A stretch of DNA of 64,000 bases from contig NZ_JBODJB010000001.1 in NCBI RefSeq assembly GCF_050611725.1, forward strand, positions 1,178,001-1,242,000. Direction: 5' to 3'. This DNA comes from Ferruginibacter sp050611725 (GTDB taxonomy: Bacteria; Bacteroidota; Bacteroidia; Chitinophagales; Chitinophagaceae). Both the position numbers and the translations under genes were made by a program. The notes below the pieces were generated by a model. The model ran no database searches. It was not told where the DNA came from and was given only the letters and a program-made list of their open reading frames with translations. Positions 32,501 to 41,186 of this stretch are shown one piece after another (the first letter of the stretch is position 1; the number at the start of each line of letters is the position of its first letter).

Positions 32501-34753
32501 TTTGCAAAAACCGGTATCAAAGCTATGACACTTGATCAGACTCCTTTGAGTGAGAGCACAACAGTCGATTCACTGACCTTCAGTTACAATCTGGTAACAC
32601 AGGTGGGCACACAGTTGCGGTATGATTTTTATTATCGAAATCATGGACAGTCAAATAATCCCTCAAATAAAGTATGGGTAAGGGGTAGTGAAAATGATGC
32701 ATGGGTAGAAGCATATGACCTTTATACGAATCAGGCCGAACTGGGGCAATGGGCTCATGCAGTGATCAATATCAATGAGGTATTGGATAATGCAATTCCT
32801 TCGCAGATCGTCAGTGCCACAACACAGGTCAGGTTTGGTCAGGAGGGTTATACATCGGCTAATTCAGTTGCTCCGGAAATTGATATTGACGATGGTTATA
32901 CTTTCGATGATATAACATTGAAGTCTGCTGTAAATGATGTGGTCATGAAAAAAATTGTAACCCCTGCGGCGAGTTCATGTAGTTTGTCATCGTCAGAACC
33001 GATAACGGTTCAGATAAAAAATTATAATAACAACACATTCAATAATCTTGAAGTGAGTTATCAGATCAATGATGAACCGGTAGTTACAGAGGTCATTAAA
33101 GAGATCGAACCTTTGCAATCGCTGGATTATGTTTTTTCACAAACTGCAGATCTATCAGCATTTGAAGATTATTCAATTAAAGTATGGGTAAACTATAGTG
33201 GAGATAATTATCCTGAAAATGATAGTCTTTTAAATTTTAAGATCAGAAGTAGTCCGGTTATAAACAGTTATCCTTATCTAGAAGGATTTGAAAATAACGA
33301 TGGATATTTTTACGCTAAAGGCACCAATACATCATGGCAATGGGGAGCACCAGCAAAAACGGTTATTAATAAAGCTGCCAATGGTAATAAAGCATGGGTA
33401 ACTAACTTGATAGGAAATTACAGTAATAACGAAACCTCTTATTTATATTCTCCATGTTTTGATCTTACAGGACTTGTGCAACCTGTGCTGGCATTCAGCC
33501 ACATTTATTCTATAGAGTTTGCCTATGATTACACTTGGGTTGAATACTCAACAGATGGAACAACATGGCAAAAACTTGGAGAGGTTGGTAGTGGAACGAA
33601 CTGGTATGATGGTACGGCATTAAATGTATGGAAAACATCAAAACTAAAATGGCATGCAACAAGTATTGGTATTCCTGTAACGGCATCTGTTGTACGATTT
33701 AGATTTGTATTGAGCAGCGATGCCGGTGTTACTGAAGCCGGAATTGGTATTGATGATGTTCATGTATTTGATAAAGCTGCGATCTATTCAGGAATACCGC
33801 TTAATAATATTACTCAAAATGTAAGTGGTAATGATTGGGTAAATTTTACTGCAGTGGGAAGAAGGGTAGCAGCGATCAATCCCAATGGTAATAATCTTGG
33901 ATCAACTACCATACAAGTTTATCCGTATACGGCCATTGTCAGAAACAGCAACAATCAATATTATGCAAACAGAAATATTGTAATACAAAGCAGCAATCCT
34001 CCAAGCGGAAATATTGGTATCCGTATGTATTTTACTATAGCTGAAGCTGATAGTTTGATCAATGCAATTGGTTGCGGTACTTGTATAAGGCCAACCGACC
34101 CATACGAACTGGGAGTAACCAAATTCAGTGGTAATACTGCAAATGAAAATGGAACCATTGCAGATAATTTTTCAGGTTATTACTCTTTTATTTTGCCCGA
34201 CAATACTACCATTATTCCGTACGACAGTGGTTACTACGCTGAATTTACAGTTAATAGTTTAAGTGAGTTCTGGTTGAGTAAGGCTACTATTGCTCCGGCT
34301 GCAGTTAGTGCTTGTATCGGAAATACTTTAACTTTTAAAGCATCAAATTATGGCAGTTCATTTCAATGGCAGGTAAATAACGGTACAGGTTATACGAATA
34401 TTATTAATGGTGCAAATTATTCCGGCGCAACAACAAACACCCTGCAATTGATCAATTTGCCCGGTTCTAATGCCGGATATAAATACCGATGTGTAGTAAA
34501 CGGTGTAAATGGTCCGGATAATGTGCTTCATTTCACTTCTGTATGGACAGGTACAACGAACAATGACTGGTTTACAGCAACTAACTGGAGTTGCGGCGTA
34601 GTGCCTGATCAATATACCGATGTTGTCATTCCTTCCGGCCTAAGTGTTTATCCCACGGTAACCGCTAATGCAACTGTTAAAAGTATTCGGGTGAATACGA
34701 ATGCAACACTGACCGTTTTACCAACTTATAAACTAGATGTTTTAGGCAATTGA
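29549..34753 (+). CDS. Large secreted subtilisin-like serine protease
   Basis: 1,734 residues. Signal peptide MKKISFTTAFIALSTLLFAQ, then an inhibitor-like prodomain, then an S8 peptidase with all three catalytic motifs: Asp near 238 (GVGDNADISSHIDFSG), His near 264 (DHGTHTSAT) and Ser near 437 (NGTSMSAP). A P-domain-like region follows (NDLDLTVTTPG), then Ig/Fn3-like domains, MAM-like blocks (PVFEGFETMPAGSF; YPYLEGFENNDGYFYAKG), and a final segment with WTGTTNNDWFTATNWSCG. Unlike most such proteins it stops after KLDVLGN with no T9SS C-terminal domain. A large extracellular protease is likely; how it is secreted is unclear. Confidence 0.88.
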   Translation: MKKISFTTAFIALSTLLFAQKDNSFIMLKTGAVKTERNILQGSFKRESISKMMFRDKYYVLIQFSSIPTEALLAKLKSNGINLDNYISGTTYLASIKKGFDFSSSKNYAIASIVSLSASYKVDEKIRTNVLLNDKEDPLFYAVSLYGSMDKAIAEKELINAGAKIHFAKQATANVIFIEQDKSILDSIAAMPFVKYISLQSLKDKPLNYKNIGAHGISSLNISVGKNLNGRNVTIGVGDNADISSHIDFSGRLINRTPWIFEDHGTHTSATAAGAGILNVKNHGMAPKSTIVSQFFSDIITNAPTYVNDYNMVITNNSYYAGQNGCIGEGEYDEFSIFADEQTNNFPQLLHIVAAGNDGELTCSPYPKSFATVKSGWQCSKNALTVGSIKTLDYTVASFSGRGPVQDGRIKPEICAGGFQIISAMKNNRYDSANGTSMSAPTVAGALALVYERYRQLHAGSDPSAALIKAIACNTAEDIGNPGPDYTFGFGMLNARRAVEAIDSSRYIIDSISNGENKLHTISLAQSANKLKILLYWNDKEAAVNATNSLVNDLDLTVTTPGSVLYKPLILNPAAANVNANAVQGIDHVNNIEQIVIDNPTAGNYSVNINGFALPFGKRSYTLTYEIVKPAIVVEYPAGGETLVPGEQEYIRWNAHGNTGNNFTVEYSTNNGAAWTTISNAVPSTTTIYPWTVPSTVTNTALIKVSENNTASVDQTDFNFTILGQPVVTATNVCEGAVRLLWQTIAGATTYDVLKLVGDSMQVISNTTDTFALITDLDKHGSYWFGVRAKNGANPGRRSVSVNVTPNDGVCVLAVFNNDIKVDSILEPTTARKFFVDAGNAVKPVKVRIKNNGSINVTTPFDVSYSVDGVLIANETVNTPIPAGASINYTFSTMYPILPNGFSYDFKAWTNNYTPDLINNNDTAFKVVKLIMNDTIHTLPVFEGFETMPAGSFINGTMAIGDNQRLDFSANSTKGRARSFVNTGFAKTGIKAMTLDQTPLSESTTVDSLTFSYNLVTQVGTQLRYDFYYRNHGQSNNPSNKVWVRGSENDAWVEAYDLYTNQAELGQWAHAVININEVLDNAIPSQIVSATTQVRFGQEGYTSANSVAPEIDIDDGYTFDDITLKSAVNDVVMKKIVTPAASSCSLSSSEPITVQIKNYNNNTFNNLEVSYQINDEPVVTEVIKEIEPLQSLDYVFSQTADLSAFEDYSIKVWVNYSGDNYPENDSLLNFKIRSSPVINSYPYLEGFENNDGYFYAKGTNTSWQWGAPAKTVINKAANGNKAWVTNLIGNYSNNETSYLYSPCFDLTGLVQPVLAFSHIYSIEFAYDYTWVEYSTDGTTWQKLGEVGSGTNWYDGTALNVWKTSKLKWHATSIGIPVTASVVRFRFVLSSDAGVTEAGIGIDDVHVFDKAAIYSGIPLNNITQNVSGNDWVNFTAVGRRVAAINPNGNNLGSTTIQVYPYTAIVRNSNNQYYANRNIVIQSSNPPSGNIGIRMYFTIAEADSLINAIGCGTCIRPTDPYELGVTKFSGNTANENGTIADNFSGYYSFILPDNTTIIPYDSGYYAEFTVNSLSEFWLSKATIAPAAVSACIGNTLTFKASNYGSSFQWQVNNGTGYTNIINGANYSGATTNTLQLINLPGSNAGYKYRCVVNGVNGPDNVLHFTSVWTGTTNNDWFTATNWSCGVVPDQYTDVVIPSGLSVYPTVTANATVKSIRVNTNATLTVLPTYKLDVLGN

Positions 34754-34872
34754 TCTAACTTGTATTACTCAGCTAAACGGCAACGTTTGCATAAATATCA
34801 GTAAGGCTAATATGCAAAAGTGTTTTTTCTTTTGAGTTTCTTTGTATTATTGCCAAACTAAAAATAACGATT

Positions 34873-35598
34873 ATGCCTGTTGAACCATGGCGTGTAGGTA
34901 AGGTTATCAAAATTGAACAACAAACTTACAACACACGTCGATTTTTTATTCAAGTGCCGGAACTTACATCATTCGATTTTAAACCCGGACAATTTGTTAC
35001 ACTTGATCTTCCCATACACGAAAAGCCGAATAAACGCTGGCGCAGTTACTCTATTTCCAGTTGGCCCGACGGCACTAATGTTTTCGAGCTTTGCATTGTA
35101 TTGCTCGAAGGCGGTGCAGGAACTACCTATTTATTTAATGAAGTGAAAGAAGGAAGTGAGTTAACACTACGTGGCCCTGTTGGTGTTTTTACATTACACG
35201 AAGAAAATTTTGCTAAAGATATTTTCCTAATTGCAACCGGTACCGGAATTGCTCCTTTCCGTAGCATGGTAAATAATATCAAGCTTAAAAATATTGAACA
35301 CAAAAATGTTCATTTGATATTTGGCTGTCGTACACAAAAAGACCTGTTGTATTACGATGAGTTGCGTCAACTCGAAAAAGAATTGCCGGGTTTCCATTAT
35401 CATCCTGTTTTATCGAGAGAAGACTGGGAGGGTGCTGGGAAAGGGTATGTGCATGCAGTATATAAAGAATTATGCAAGGATAAGCAGGAAGCTTGCTTCT
35501 TCTTGTGTGGATGGAAAGCGATGATCGATGAAGCTAAACAAACCATTCAGGCAATTGGCTATGATAGAAAAGCTATTCATCAGGAATTGTACGGATAA
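34873..35598 (+). CDS. Ferredoxin-NADP+ reductase-like FAD oxidoreductase
   Basis: 241 residues, the length of a bacterial FNR-type flavoenzyme. An FAD-binding beta barrel with RWRSYSISSWPD (R-x-Y-S motif) and GGAGTTYLF is followed by the NAD(P) domain with ATGTGIAPFRSM, IFGCRTQKDLLYYDEL and a C-terminal FLCGWKAMIDEAK. It transfers electrons between NAD(P)H and an iron-sulphur or other partner in the cytoplasm; the partner is not encoded nearby. It ends in QELYG, a terminal Tyr region usual for FNR. It is monocistronic with a terminator. Confidence 0.88.
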   Translation: MPVEPWRVGKVIKIEQQTYNTRRFFIQVPELTSFDFKPGQFVTLDLPIHEKPNKRWRSYSISSWPDGTNVFELCIVLLEGGAGTTYLFNEVKEGSELTLRGPVGVFTLHEENFAKDIFLIATGTGIAPFRSMVNNIKLKNIEHKNVHLIFGCRTQKDLLYYDELRQLEKELPGFHYHPVLSREDWEGAGKGYVHAVYKELCKDKQEACFFLCGWKAMIDEAKQTIQAIGYDRKAIHQELYG

Positions 35599-35620
35599 GA
35601 TCGATAATGTTTTTTATATA

Positions 35621-35649
35621 AGTCTGATATTTTTTATCAGACTTTTTTA
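35621..35649. terminator. Intrinsic terminator, shared by convergent genes
   Basis: AGTCTGATA-ttttt-TATCAGACT followed by TTTTTT. It sits between the reductase and the convergent TonB-plug gene, whose stop overlaps its right edge. Confidence 0.88.
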
Positions 35650-36810
35650 TTGTCCATCAAATAAAATATGTATTGCAGGAGAATAACCGTTAATAGGGAA
35701 TAACCATTTATTATAAGTGGTGTTTTCTCTTTTATACTCACCTTGTCTTGTATAAACAGCTATGGCACCTCCGTCGCTGCCGCCGCCCGATCCACCAAAG
35801 AAAGGAGGAGGGAATGCTTTGATAATAGCGATGTCTGTAACGGGCATACTCAATAATTGATCTATGTCTACATTTATTTCATCGATATAAAACGCCGATA
35901 CATTCTTTCCTCGCCAACGTAAAACAGTTTCACCAAACCTGCTAACATTTGAAGTGAGCCCCGGAATTTTTGTGTTTAAAAAAGATAAGCAATCAGAATA
36001 ACCTAATATAGCGTTGTTGTCAAGACAGTCGATCACTCTTTCATTTATATCACTAAATAATGGAGTAACAAATTCCTCACTATACTTTTCTACTTTAGAC
36101 TTTTTAGTGCTTGTAACAACTACTTCCTGCATTGTTACCGATTTATTTTGCTTGTTTTTTACAGCTTGATTTTTATTTGAAGTAATAGTCTGTACGGTAT
36201 CTACATATCTCTCTTCAGATAAAGGAATTTCACCAGCATAAACAATAGCTGTAAAATCTTCTACCGAAGGACTTTGTTGAATGATAATATTTGGTTTCTC
36301 TTTTTTTTTGGTAAGATTATAATTAAAAATAAGACTGGCTTTTCCTTCAAATATGAGGCCCGGCAGTTGAAACTGCCTGTCATCTGTAAGTTTGAGTTCT
36401 TTGTTATAAAGTTTTTTATTTTTTGTGATGACGAGAGCTTTTATTGTTTCATCATTAATATTATTTAAAACCATACCGCTTATTTCAAATATTTTCGGAT
36501 AAAAGAAGGCGGTGATCTTTAATCTGCCATCCTGATAATTTTTTGGAATTACCAATGCAAAGTAATTCAGTGTATCTATCATTGGGAGAAAGATACTATC
36601 TGTAAGGTCGGATTTTATATGTAAAGCAGTAATAAGTAGGGTGCCCGGATTTTGTGTGATAGGTTCTTTTGCAACGATCCATATAGTGTCGCCGGAAATA
36701 TTTTTTTCACAGGTTACGCTTACATCGTTGTATATTGTTTGTTGTGCAAAAAGATTTGCATATAAAAAGAAGTTAATTACCAATACGAACAATGTTTTTT
36801 TTATTGACAT
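35647..36810 (-). CDS. TonB-receptor plug-like protein without barrel
   Basis: 387 residues from ATG 36810, with a signal peptide (MSIKKTLFVLVINFFLYANLFAQ). Residues 30-200 form an uncharacterised Ig-like part. Then TMQEVVVTSTKKSK is the TonB-box-like start of a plug domain, ending AFYIDEINVDIDQLLSMPVTDIAIIKAFPPPFFGGSGG and GGAIAVYTRQG. A typical receptor would continue with 22 beta strands, or in related Bacteroidota proteins with a longer tail, but this one ends 25 residues later (GYSPAIHILFDGQ). It may be a natural plug-only surface protein or a truncated gene. It is transcribed convergently with the FNR gene. Confidence 0.7.
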   Translation of the reverse strand: MSIKKTLFVLVINFFLYANLFAQQTIYNDVSVTCEKNISGDTIWIVAKEPITQNPGTLLITALHIKSDLTDSIFLPMIDTLNYFALVIPKNYQDGRLKITAFFYPKIFEISGMVLNNINDETIKALVITKNKKLYNKELKLTDDRQFQLPGLIFEGKASLIFNYNLTKKKEKPNIIIQQSPSVEDFTAIVYAGEIPLSEERYVDTVQTITSNKNQAVKNKQNKSVTMQEVVVTSTKKSKVEKYSEEFVTPLFSDINERVIDCLDNNAILGYSDCLSFLNTKIPGLTSNVSRFGETVLRWRGKNVSAFYIDEINVDIDQLLSMPVTDIAIIKAFPPPFFGGSGGGSDGGAIAVYTRQGEYKRENTTYNKWLFPINGYSPAIHILFDGQ

Positions 36811-36873
36811 GGTATGCAATGTAAAAAATTATTGATGTACCATTCGTTAATTAGGTGTTACATCAAATTAGAA

Positions 36874-38715
36874 TTATGGTTTTTCTGCGTATAGTTTTTT
36901 TAGTAATGATGCAATGAGCTGACTTCCCTTACCTAATTTTTCTAGGCCATTTTGATATATTTCAAGTCTTCCTAAACATCTTTTTTTTGAATAAAAACTT
37001 TTTATCGCTTCGGGTTTTTTGTATGCATCGTATATCCATTGAGCATCTGTTTCATATACTTTTTTCGCAAGTGCGATATTTTCTGTCATCATAAACAATG
37101 GCCCTAAGCTCCTAACAGAAGCTATATTGTTTGTTGAAACCTCAGGAAAATATTGCTTCAATGAATCTGTCCACCGTTTAGCTGTGATCATATCTCCAAT
37201 AGATATGTAATGAGTAGCGACATCTATATACATGTCAATGCATCTTGTATCCCCATCATATGATTCAAATTTTTTAGCACTTTTGTAATCACTGGTAATA
37301 GGGATGTACTTTTCGGTAATGTATTTTTCTCTGTTTTTTGTAATGGTGGTCTCGTCAGGAATTTTTGTAGTTGATTTTAATTTATATACTATACCCTCAG
37401 GAACCAAATAATCATCAAAATAAACCTCATAGCTCTGAGTAAAATAAATTGGTCGTTTGCCATAGTTAGATTCAACGATGTCAAACATGACGAGGTCATT
37501 TAAGTACAAATAATTACTAAGATCGATCAAGAGTTTTTCGTCAATTGATGATGGAGTTGGCAGGGTTACTTTTTTTGTGGTATAGCAATATCTTTCTATG
37601 CCCGATACATCGTAAAAAGTAGATTTTTTAAGATATATGTAGTCTAGCAATTCACGTAAAGTAAGTGTTGAATCAATGATAGATTCATCTTCTTTCTCCG
37701 ATTTATAGTAGGTTGCATCCGACGCCTCATTTCTAAGAAAATCTTCCGGGATTGCAAAACTGATAATTCCTTTTTTCTTCAATAATACCGGATAGGTAGG
37801 CAAGGCTAGTAAACTTGTATTGATCACAGCAATATCTTTTCTAAATCCATATTTCTCCTGTACATACCAAAGCTGGTAGGTATCATTGTCGCCATAGGTA
37901 AATAAGATCGCATTACTATCGCAAGAGTTTAGGTAGTTTTTCGCCTGATTTTCATATCTGATGTCCGGGTTAGCTTTTTGTAAATATTCTTTGGCTGATT
38001 TATCATCACCGGATCTATACATCTGATCGTAAGCATGCATATATTCATTAAATAATTTCAAATTTGCATTGCCTATCATTGTTTTATAATTATGATTTAA
38101 TATGTTCAGTTTTTCAAATTGTTTGATGCTGTTGTCGAGGTTTACTTTTACTTTTTCAACTCTTTGAGCTGAAGGAAATTCCAGGCGAGCTAATTTTCTT
38201 CGAAGTGAGTCTTTGCCATTATTTGAACCCCCTTGTTGATACCACAAATAACCCAGGGCATTATTGTTATAAGCTCTACCCAATCCATCCAAAAGCGTAT
38301 CTGAAAGATTTGATGCATTGCCGAAATCTTTGATCATATCCTCATACCAGTTTGCATAACCGTAATATCGGATATGATCATAATTGTACCAGTCGTATTG
38401 TAAATAGGGCTCAATCCTTTCTTCAAAGTTCTCATCCATCACACGTTCATCATAAGAGCCGTAGAGGTCAATGTATTTGTTGTTTTTCCAGAATAATTTT
38501 TCACTTATCAGGCTGTCGTTGTTTGTTCGATCGATCTGCTGCACATACCAGCCATTTTTTTTCTTTGCAAAATTGGTATAGTTCTCATAATCTTCGGAAG
38601 TAATATAGCTGGTGAAGAATTTTTTCAATACTTCATAATAAGTAGGCATGTGGTCTTGTGAGAATGCATAGGACGAATGGATCAGGATAAAAATAAACAG
38701 CAATATTTTTTTCAT
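36874..38715 (-). CDS. Secreted protein resembling DUF2723 C-terminal domain
   Basis: 613 residues with signal peptide MKKILLFIFILIHSSYAFSQ. The segment SNAILFTYGDNDTYQLWYVQEKYGFRKDIAVINTSLL (near 275-310) strongly resembles the soluble C-terminal region of Bacteroidota DUF2723 (protein O-mannosyltransferase-like) membrane proteins. Here, however, there are no membrane helices and the protein is exported. Other features are acidic Tyr/Asn-rich stretches (YDWYNYDHIRYYGYANWYED) and TPR-like helices at the C-terminus (CIDMYIDVATHYISIGDMITAKRW). The function is unknown. It follows glyS on the same strand with a gap of about 55 bases, but probably has its own promoter. Confidence 0.65.
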   Translation of the reverse strand: MKKILLFIFILIHSSYAFSQDHMPTYYEVLKKFFTSYITSEDYENYTNFAKKKNGWYVQQIDRTNNDSLISEKLFWKNNKYIDLYGSYDERVMDENFEERIEPYLQYDWYNYDHIRYYGYANWYEDMIKDFGNASNLSDTLLDGLGRAYNNNALGYLWYQQGGSNNGKDSLRRKLARLEFPSAQRVEKVKVNLDNSIKQFEKLNILNHNYKTMIGNANLKLFNEYMHAYDQMYRSGDDKSAKEYLQKANPDIRYENQAKNYLNSCDSNAILFTYGDNDTYQLWYVQEKYGFRKDIAVINTSLLALPTYPVLLKKKGIISFAIPEDFLRNEASDATYYKSEKEDESIIDSTLTLRELLDYIYLKKSTFYDVSGIERYCYTTKKVTLPTPSSIDEKLLIDLSNYLYLNDLVMFDIVESNYGKRPIYFTQSYEVYFDDYLVPEGIVYKLKSTTKIPDETTITKNREKYITEKYIPITSDYKSAKKFESYDGDTRCIDMYIDVATHYISIGDMITAKRWTDSLKQYFPEVSTNNIASVRSLGPLFMMTENIALAKKVYETDAQWIYDAYKKPEAIKSFYSKKRCLGRLEIYQNGLEKLGKGSQLIASLLKKLYAEKP

Positions 38716-38770
38716 AATAAAAAAGAGGAATCATGAACGATTCCTCTAAATTAAAAGTATTTGGTTGAAA

Positions 38771-40243
38771 CTAATTGATTTTCCCTAATACCAGTTGCTT
38801 AACATCTGCTAAAGCAATACGTTCCTGCGTCATCGTATCTCTGTATCTGATCGTAACAGTATTGTCTTCTTTGGTTTGATGATCGATGGTTACGCAGAAT
38901 GGTGTACCAACGGCATCCATTCTTCTGTACCTTTTACCAATAGCATCTTTTTCTTCGTAAAAACAATGGAAAGCTTCTTTACAACTGTCGAACAATTCTC
39001 TGGCAATTTCCGGCAGGCCATCTTTTTTAACCAACGGCAAAATAGCTAATTTGGTAGGAGCAATTTTTGCAGGAATTTTTAAAACAACCCTGCTGTCTTC
39101 GGTTCCATCTTCTTTTAACCATTTTTCTTCAGCATATGCTAAACTGATGATGGTTAAAAAAAGCCTGTCTAAACCAACAGATGTTTCCAGTACGTATGGA
39201 ACATAGTTGCCATAAGCTTTTCCTGTTGCAGGGTCGATATCATTATCGAAATACTGTATTTTCTTTTTGCTGTATGTTTGGTGCTGGCTCAGGTCAAAAT
39301 CGGTACGGCTATGAATGCCTTCCAACTCTTTCCAGCCAAACGGGAATTCAAATTCTATATCCAACGCAGCATCTGCATAGTGTGCTAATTTAACATGATC
39401 GTGATAACGCAATTTTTCTGAAGGAATACCAAGGCTTTCATGCCATTTCTTTCTGGTTTCTTTCCAGTAATTGTACCATTCCATTTGTGAGCCGGGGCGA
39501 ATGAAGAATTGCATTTCCATTTGTTCAAACTCCCTCATTCTGAAAATAAATTGACGGGCAACTATTTCATTTCTGAAAGCTTTACCGGTTTGGGCAATAC
39601 CAAAAGGTATTTTCATGCGGCCGGTTTTTTGTACGTTCAAGAAGTTTACAAAAATACCTTGAGCTGTTTCCGGACGCAGATACACTTTATTATCATCCGG
39701 ATTATCAGAAGCTACTGCACCAAACTCTGTAGAGAACATCAGATTAAACTGACGAACATCTGTCCAGTTAGCTGTTTTGCTGATGGCACATTTTATTTTA
39801 TTGTCTTCAATTAATTTTTTCAAACCTGCATAATCATCTTTAGCCAACAACGCATCCATATTAGCTATCAATTCATCTGCTTCTCCCTTGCGGCTTGCAG
39901 CTATTAGCTCATCAGCATAGCCTTCTATCAAATGATCAACCCTGTATCTTTTTTTACTGTCTTTATTATCGATCATTGGGTCGCTGAAATTATCAACGTG
40001 CCCACTTGCTTTCCAAACGGTTGGGTGCATAAAAATTGCCGCATCAATTCCAACGATATTGTCGTGCAATTGGGTCATGCTTTTCCACCAATAATCACGG
40101 ATGTTCTTTTTTAACTGGGCTCCGTTTTGGCCATAGTCATATACTGCACTCAATCCATCATATATTTCTGATGATTGAAATATGTAACCGTATTCTTTAC
40201 AATGTGAGATTAACTCCTGAAAATTATTTGCTTCGTTTGCCAT
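38771..40243 (-). CDS. glyS: Glycyl-tRNA synthetase, single-chain type
   Basis: 490 residues, the alpha2 homodimer type usual in Bacteroidota, which charges tRNA-Gly with glycine. Class II motifs are visible: ARPETAQG-type stretch LRPETAQGIF (189-198), motif 2 GKAFRNEIVARQFIFRMREFEQME (220-243) and motif 3 GLDRLFLTI. The anticodon-binding C-terminus has APTKLAILPLVKKDGLPE and KRYRRMDAVGTPFCVTID. Start ATG 40243 is close behind a -7 box. Length and order are normal. Confidence 0.96.
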   Translation of the reverse strand: MANEANNFQELISHCKEYGYIFQSSEIYDGLSAVYDYGQNGAQLKKNIRDYWWKSMTQLHDNIVGIDAAIFMHPTVWKASGHVDNFSDPMIDNKDSKKRYRVDHLIEGYADELIAASRKGEADELIANMDALLAKDDYAGLKKLIEDNKIKCAISKTANWTDVRQFNLMFSTEFGAVASDNPDDNKVYLRPETAQGIFVNFLNVQKTGRMKIPFGIAQTGKAFRNEIVARQFIFRMREFEQMEMQFFIRPGSQMEWYNYWKETRKKWHESLGIPSEKLRYHDHVKLAHYADAALDIEFEFPFGWKELEGIHSRTDFDLSQHQTYSKKKIQYFDNDIDPATGKAYGNYVPYVLETSVGLDRLFLTIISLAYAEEKWLKEDGTEDSRVVLKIPAKIAPTKLAILPLVKKDGLPEIARELFDSCKEAFHCFYEEKDAIGKRYRRMDAVGTPFCVTIDHQTKEDNTVTIRYRDTMTQERIALADVKQLVLGKIN

Positions 40244-40251
40244 AATGGCTG

Positions 40252-40259
40252 CAAAGATA
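40252..40259 (-). promoter_or_regulatory. -7 box of glyS
   Basis: TATCTTTG then CAGCCATT and the ATG at 40243, only about 8 bases later, indicating a very short leader. Confidence 0.6.
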
Positions 40260-40303
40260 AGTAGCTGTAGTGAAATCTTTTCACTAAAAAGTGGACTTAT
40301 GTT

Positions 40304-40630
40304 TTATTGTAATTTTTCATTATTCCGGTGTCTGTCCACATCTCTGAGATTCTTTTTTTCAAAATTTTTTTGCAATGCTTCGGTAAGATTAACACCTGTT
40401 TGGTTGGCTATACAGATCAATACAAATAATACATCCGCCATTTCATCGCCTAATTCTTTTCCTTTATCGCTTTCTTTAAAAGATTGTTCGCCATATTGCC
40501 GAACCATCAATCTTGATAATTCGCCAACTTCTTCCATCAATATTCCAAGGTTGGTTAACTCATTAAAATACCGAACACCAATGGTTTTAATCCATTCATC
40601 AACCTGTTGCTGAGTTTGTTTAATAGTCAT
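40304..40630 (-). CDS. MazG-like nucleotide pyrophosphohydrolase
   Basis: 108 residues. The MazG fold hydrolyses NTPs or dNTPs to NMP and pyrophosphate, often cleaning non-canonical nucleotides. The metal-binding pattern is visible: EEVGELSRLMVRQYGEQ (E-x-x-E), KELGDEMADVLFVLICIANQTG (E-x-x-D) and a preceding WIKTIGVRYFNELTNLGILM. Short single-domain members such as this one are common in Bacteroidota next to dtd. Here a GxxExxY module separates it from dtd. Confidence 0.9.
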   Translation of the reverse strand: MTIKQTQQQVDEWIKTIGVRYFNELTNLGILMEEVGELSRLMVRQYGEQSFKESDKGKELGDEMADVLFVLICIANQTGVNLTEALQKNFEKKNLRDVDRHRNNEKLQ

Positions 40631-40632
40631 AA

Positions 40633-41182
40633 TAACACGAATTTAATGCACGAATTACATGAATTGATATTTTAAAATACAACTCTTTTTGATGTAAATG
40701 ATTTTTCTCCAAAATTGGCAATAATTCCTAATTGCAATCCAGATGCTTTTAGATAATTAACTGTTTGTGTTACAAAGTTATTGACTATCATGTATGATGC
40801 TTTTACTTCTAATATGATTGAATCATGTATAACGAAATCCGCATAGTATCTATGTGGTAGTATTATGTCTTTGTATTGAATCTTAAACTCCTTTTCTCTT
40901 ATAAACTCAATTTCTCTTGACTTAAATTCGTATTCTAAAGCGTCCTTGTACACGATTTCTTTGAATCCCATCCCTAGTTCTCTGTGTATTTCCATGCAAA
41001 TTCCAACTAGTTCGTATGACTCTTCTTTTAAAATTAATTGTGCCATAAATATTTTAGGTTACGTAATTCGCCTGCAGTATGTTGTTTGCATACAATTACT
41101 ATAGTCTGCTAAAATATCTAAATGATTGCTTTTGTTAAAATTTTAAAATAATTAGTGTAATTCGTGAATAAAATTAGTGTAA
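40633..41182. mobile_element. GxxExxY module with terminal inverted repeats
   Basis: The left end (40633-40666) reads AACACGAATTTAATGCACG then AATTACATGAATTG; the right end (41150-41182) is its near inverse (AATTAGTGTAATTCGTG then AATAAAATTAGTGTAA). An inner palindrome ATTTTAAAAT occurs on both sides. Together they flank exactly one gene, between a MazG gene and dtd, so the unit looks inserted. Confidence 0.6.
40672..41046 (-). CDS. GxxExxY protein
   Basis: 124 residues of the GxxExxY family, named for the motif seen here as GFKEIVY. HRYYADFVIHDSIILEVKA resembles the D-...-E-x-K core of PD-(D/E)XK nucleases, and the end LQLGIIANFGEKSFTSKRVVF is typical. The biochemical function is unproven. 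The gene is enclosed by inverted repeats (40633-40666 and 41150-41182) and interrupts an otherwise core gene order, consistent with a mobile passenger. Confidence 0.9.
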   Translation of the reverse strand: MAQLILKEESYELVGICMEIHRELGMGFKEIVYKDALEYEFKSREIEFIREKEFKIQYKDIILPHRYYADFVIHDSIILEVKASYMIVNNFVTQTVNYLKASGLQLGIIANFGEKSFTSKRVVF

Positions 41183-41186
41183 CCAA

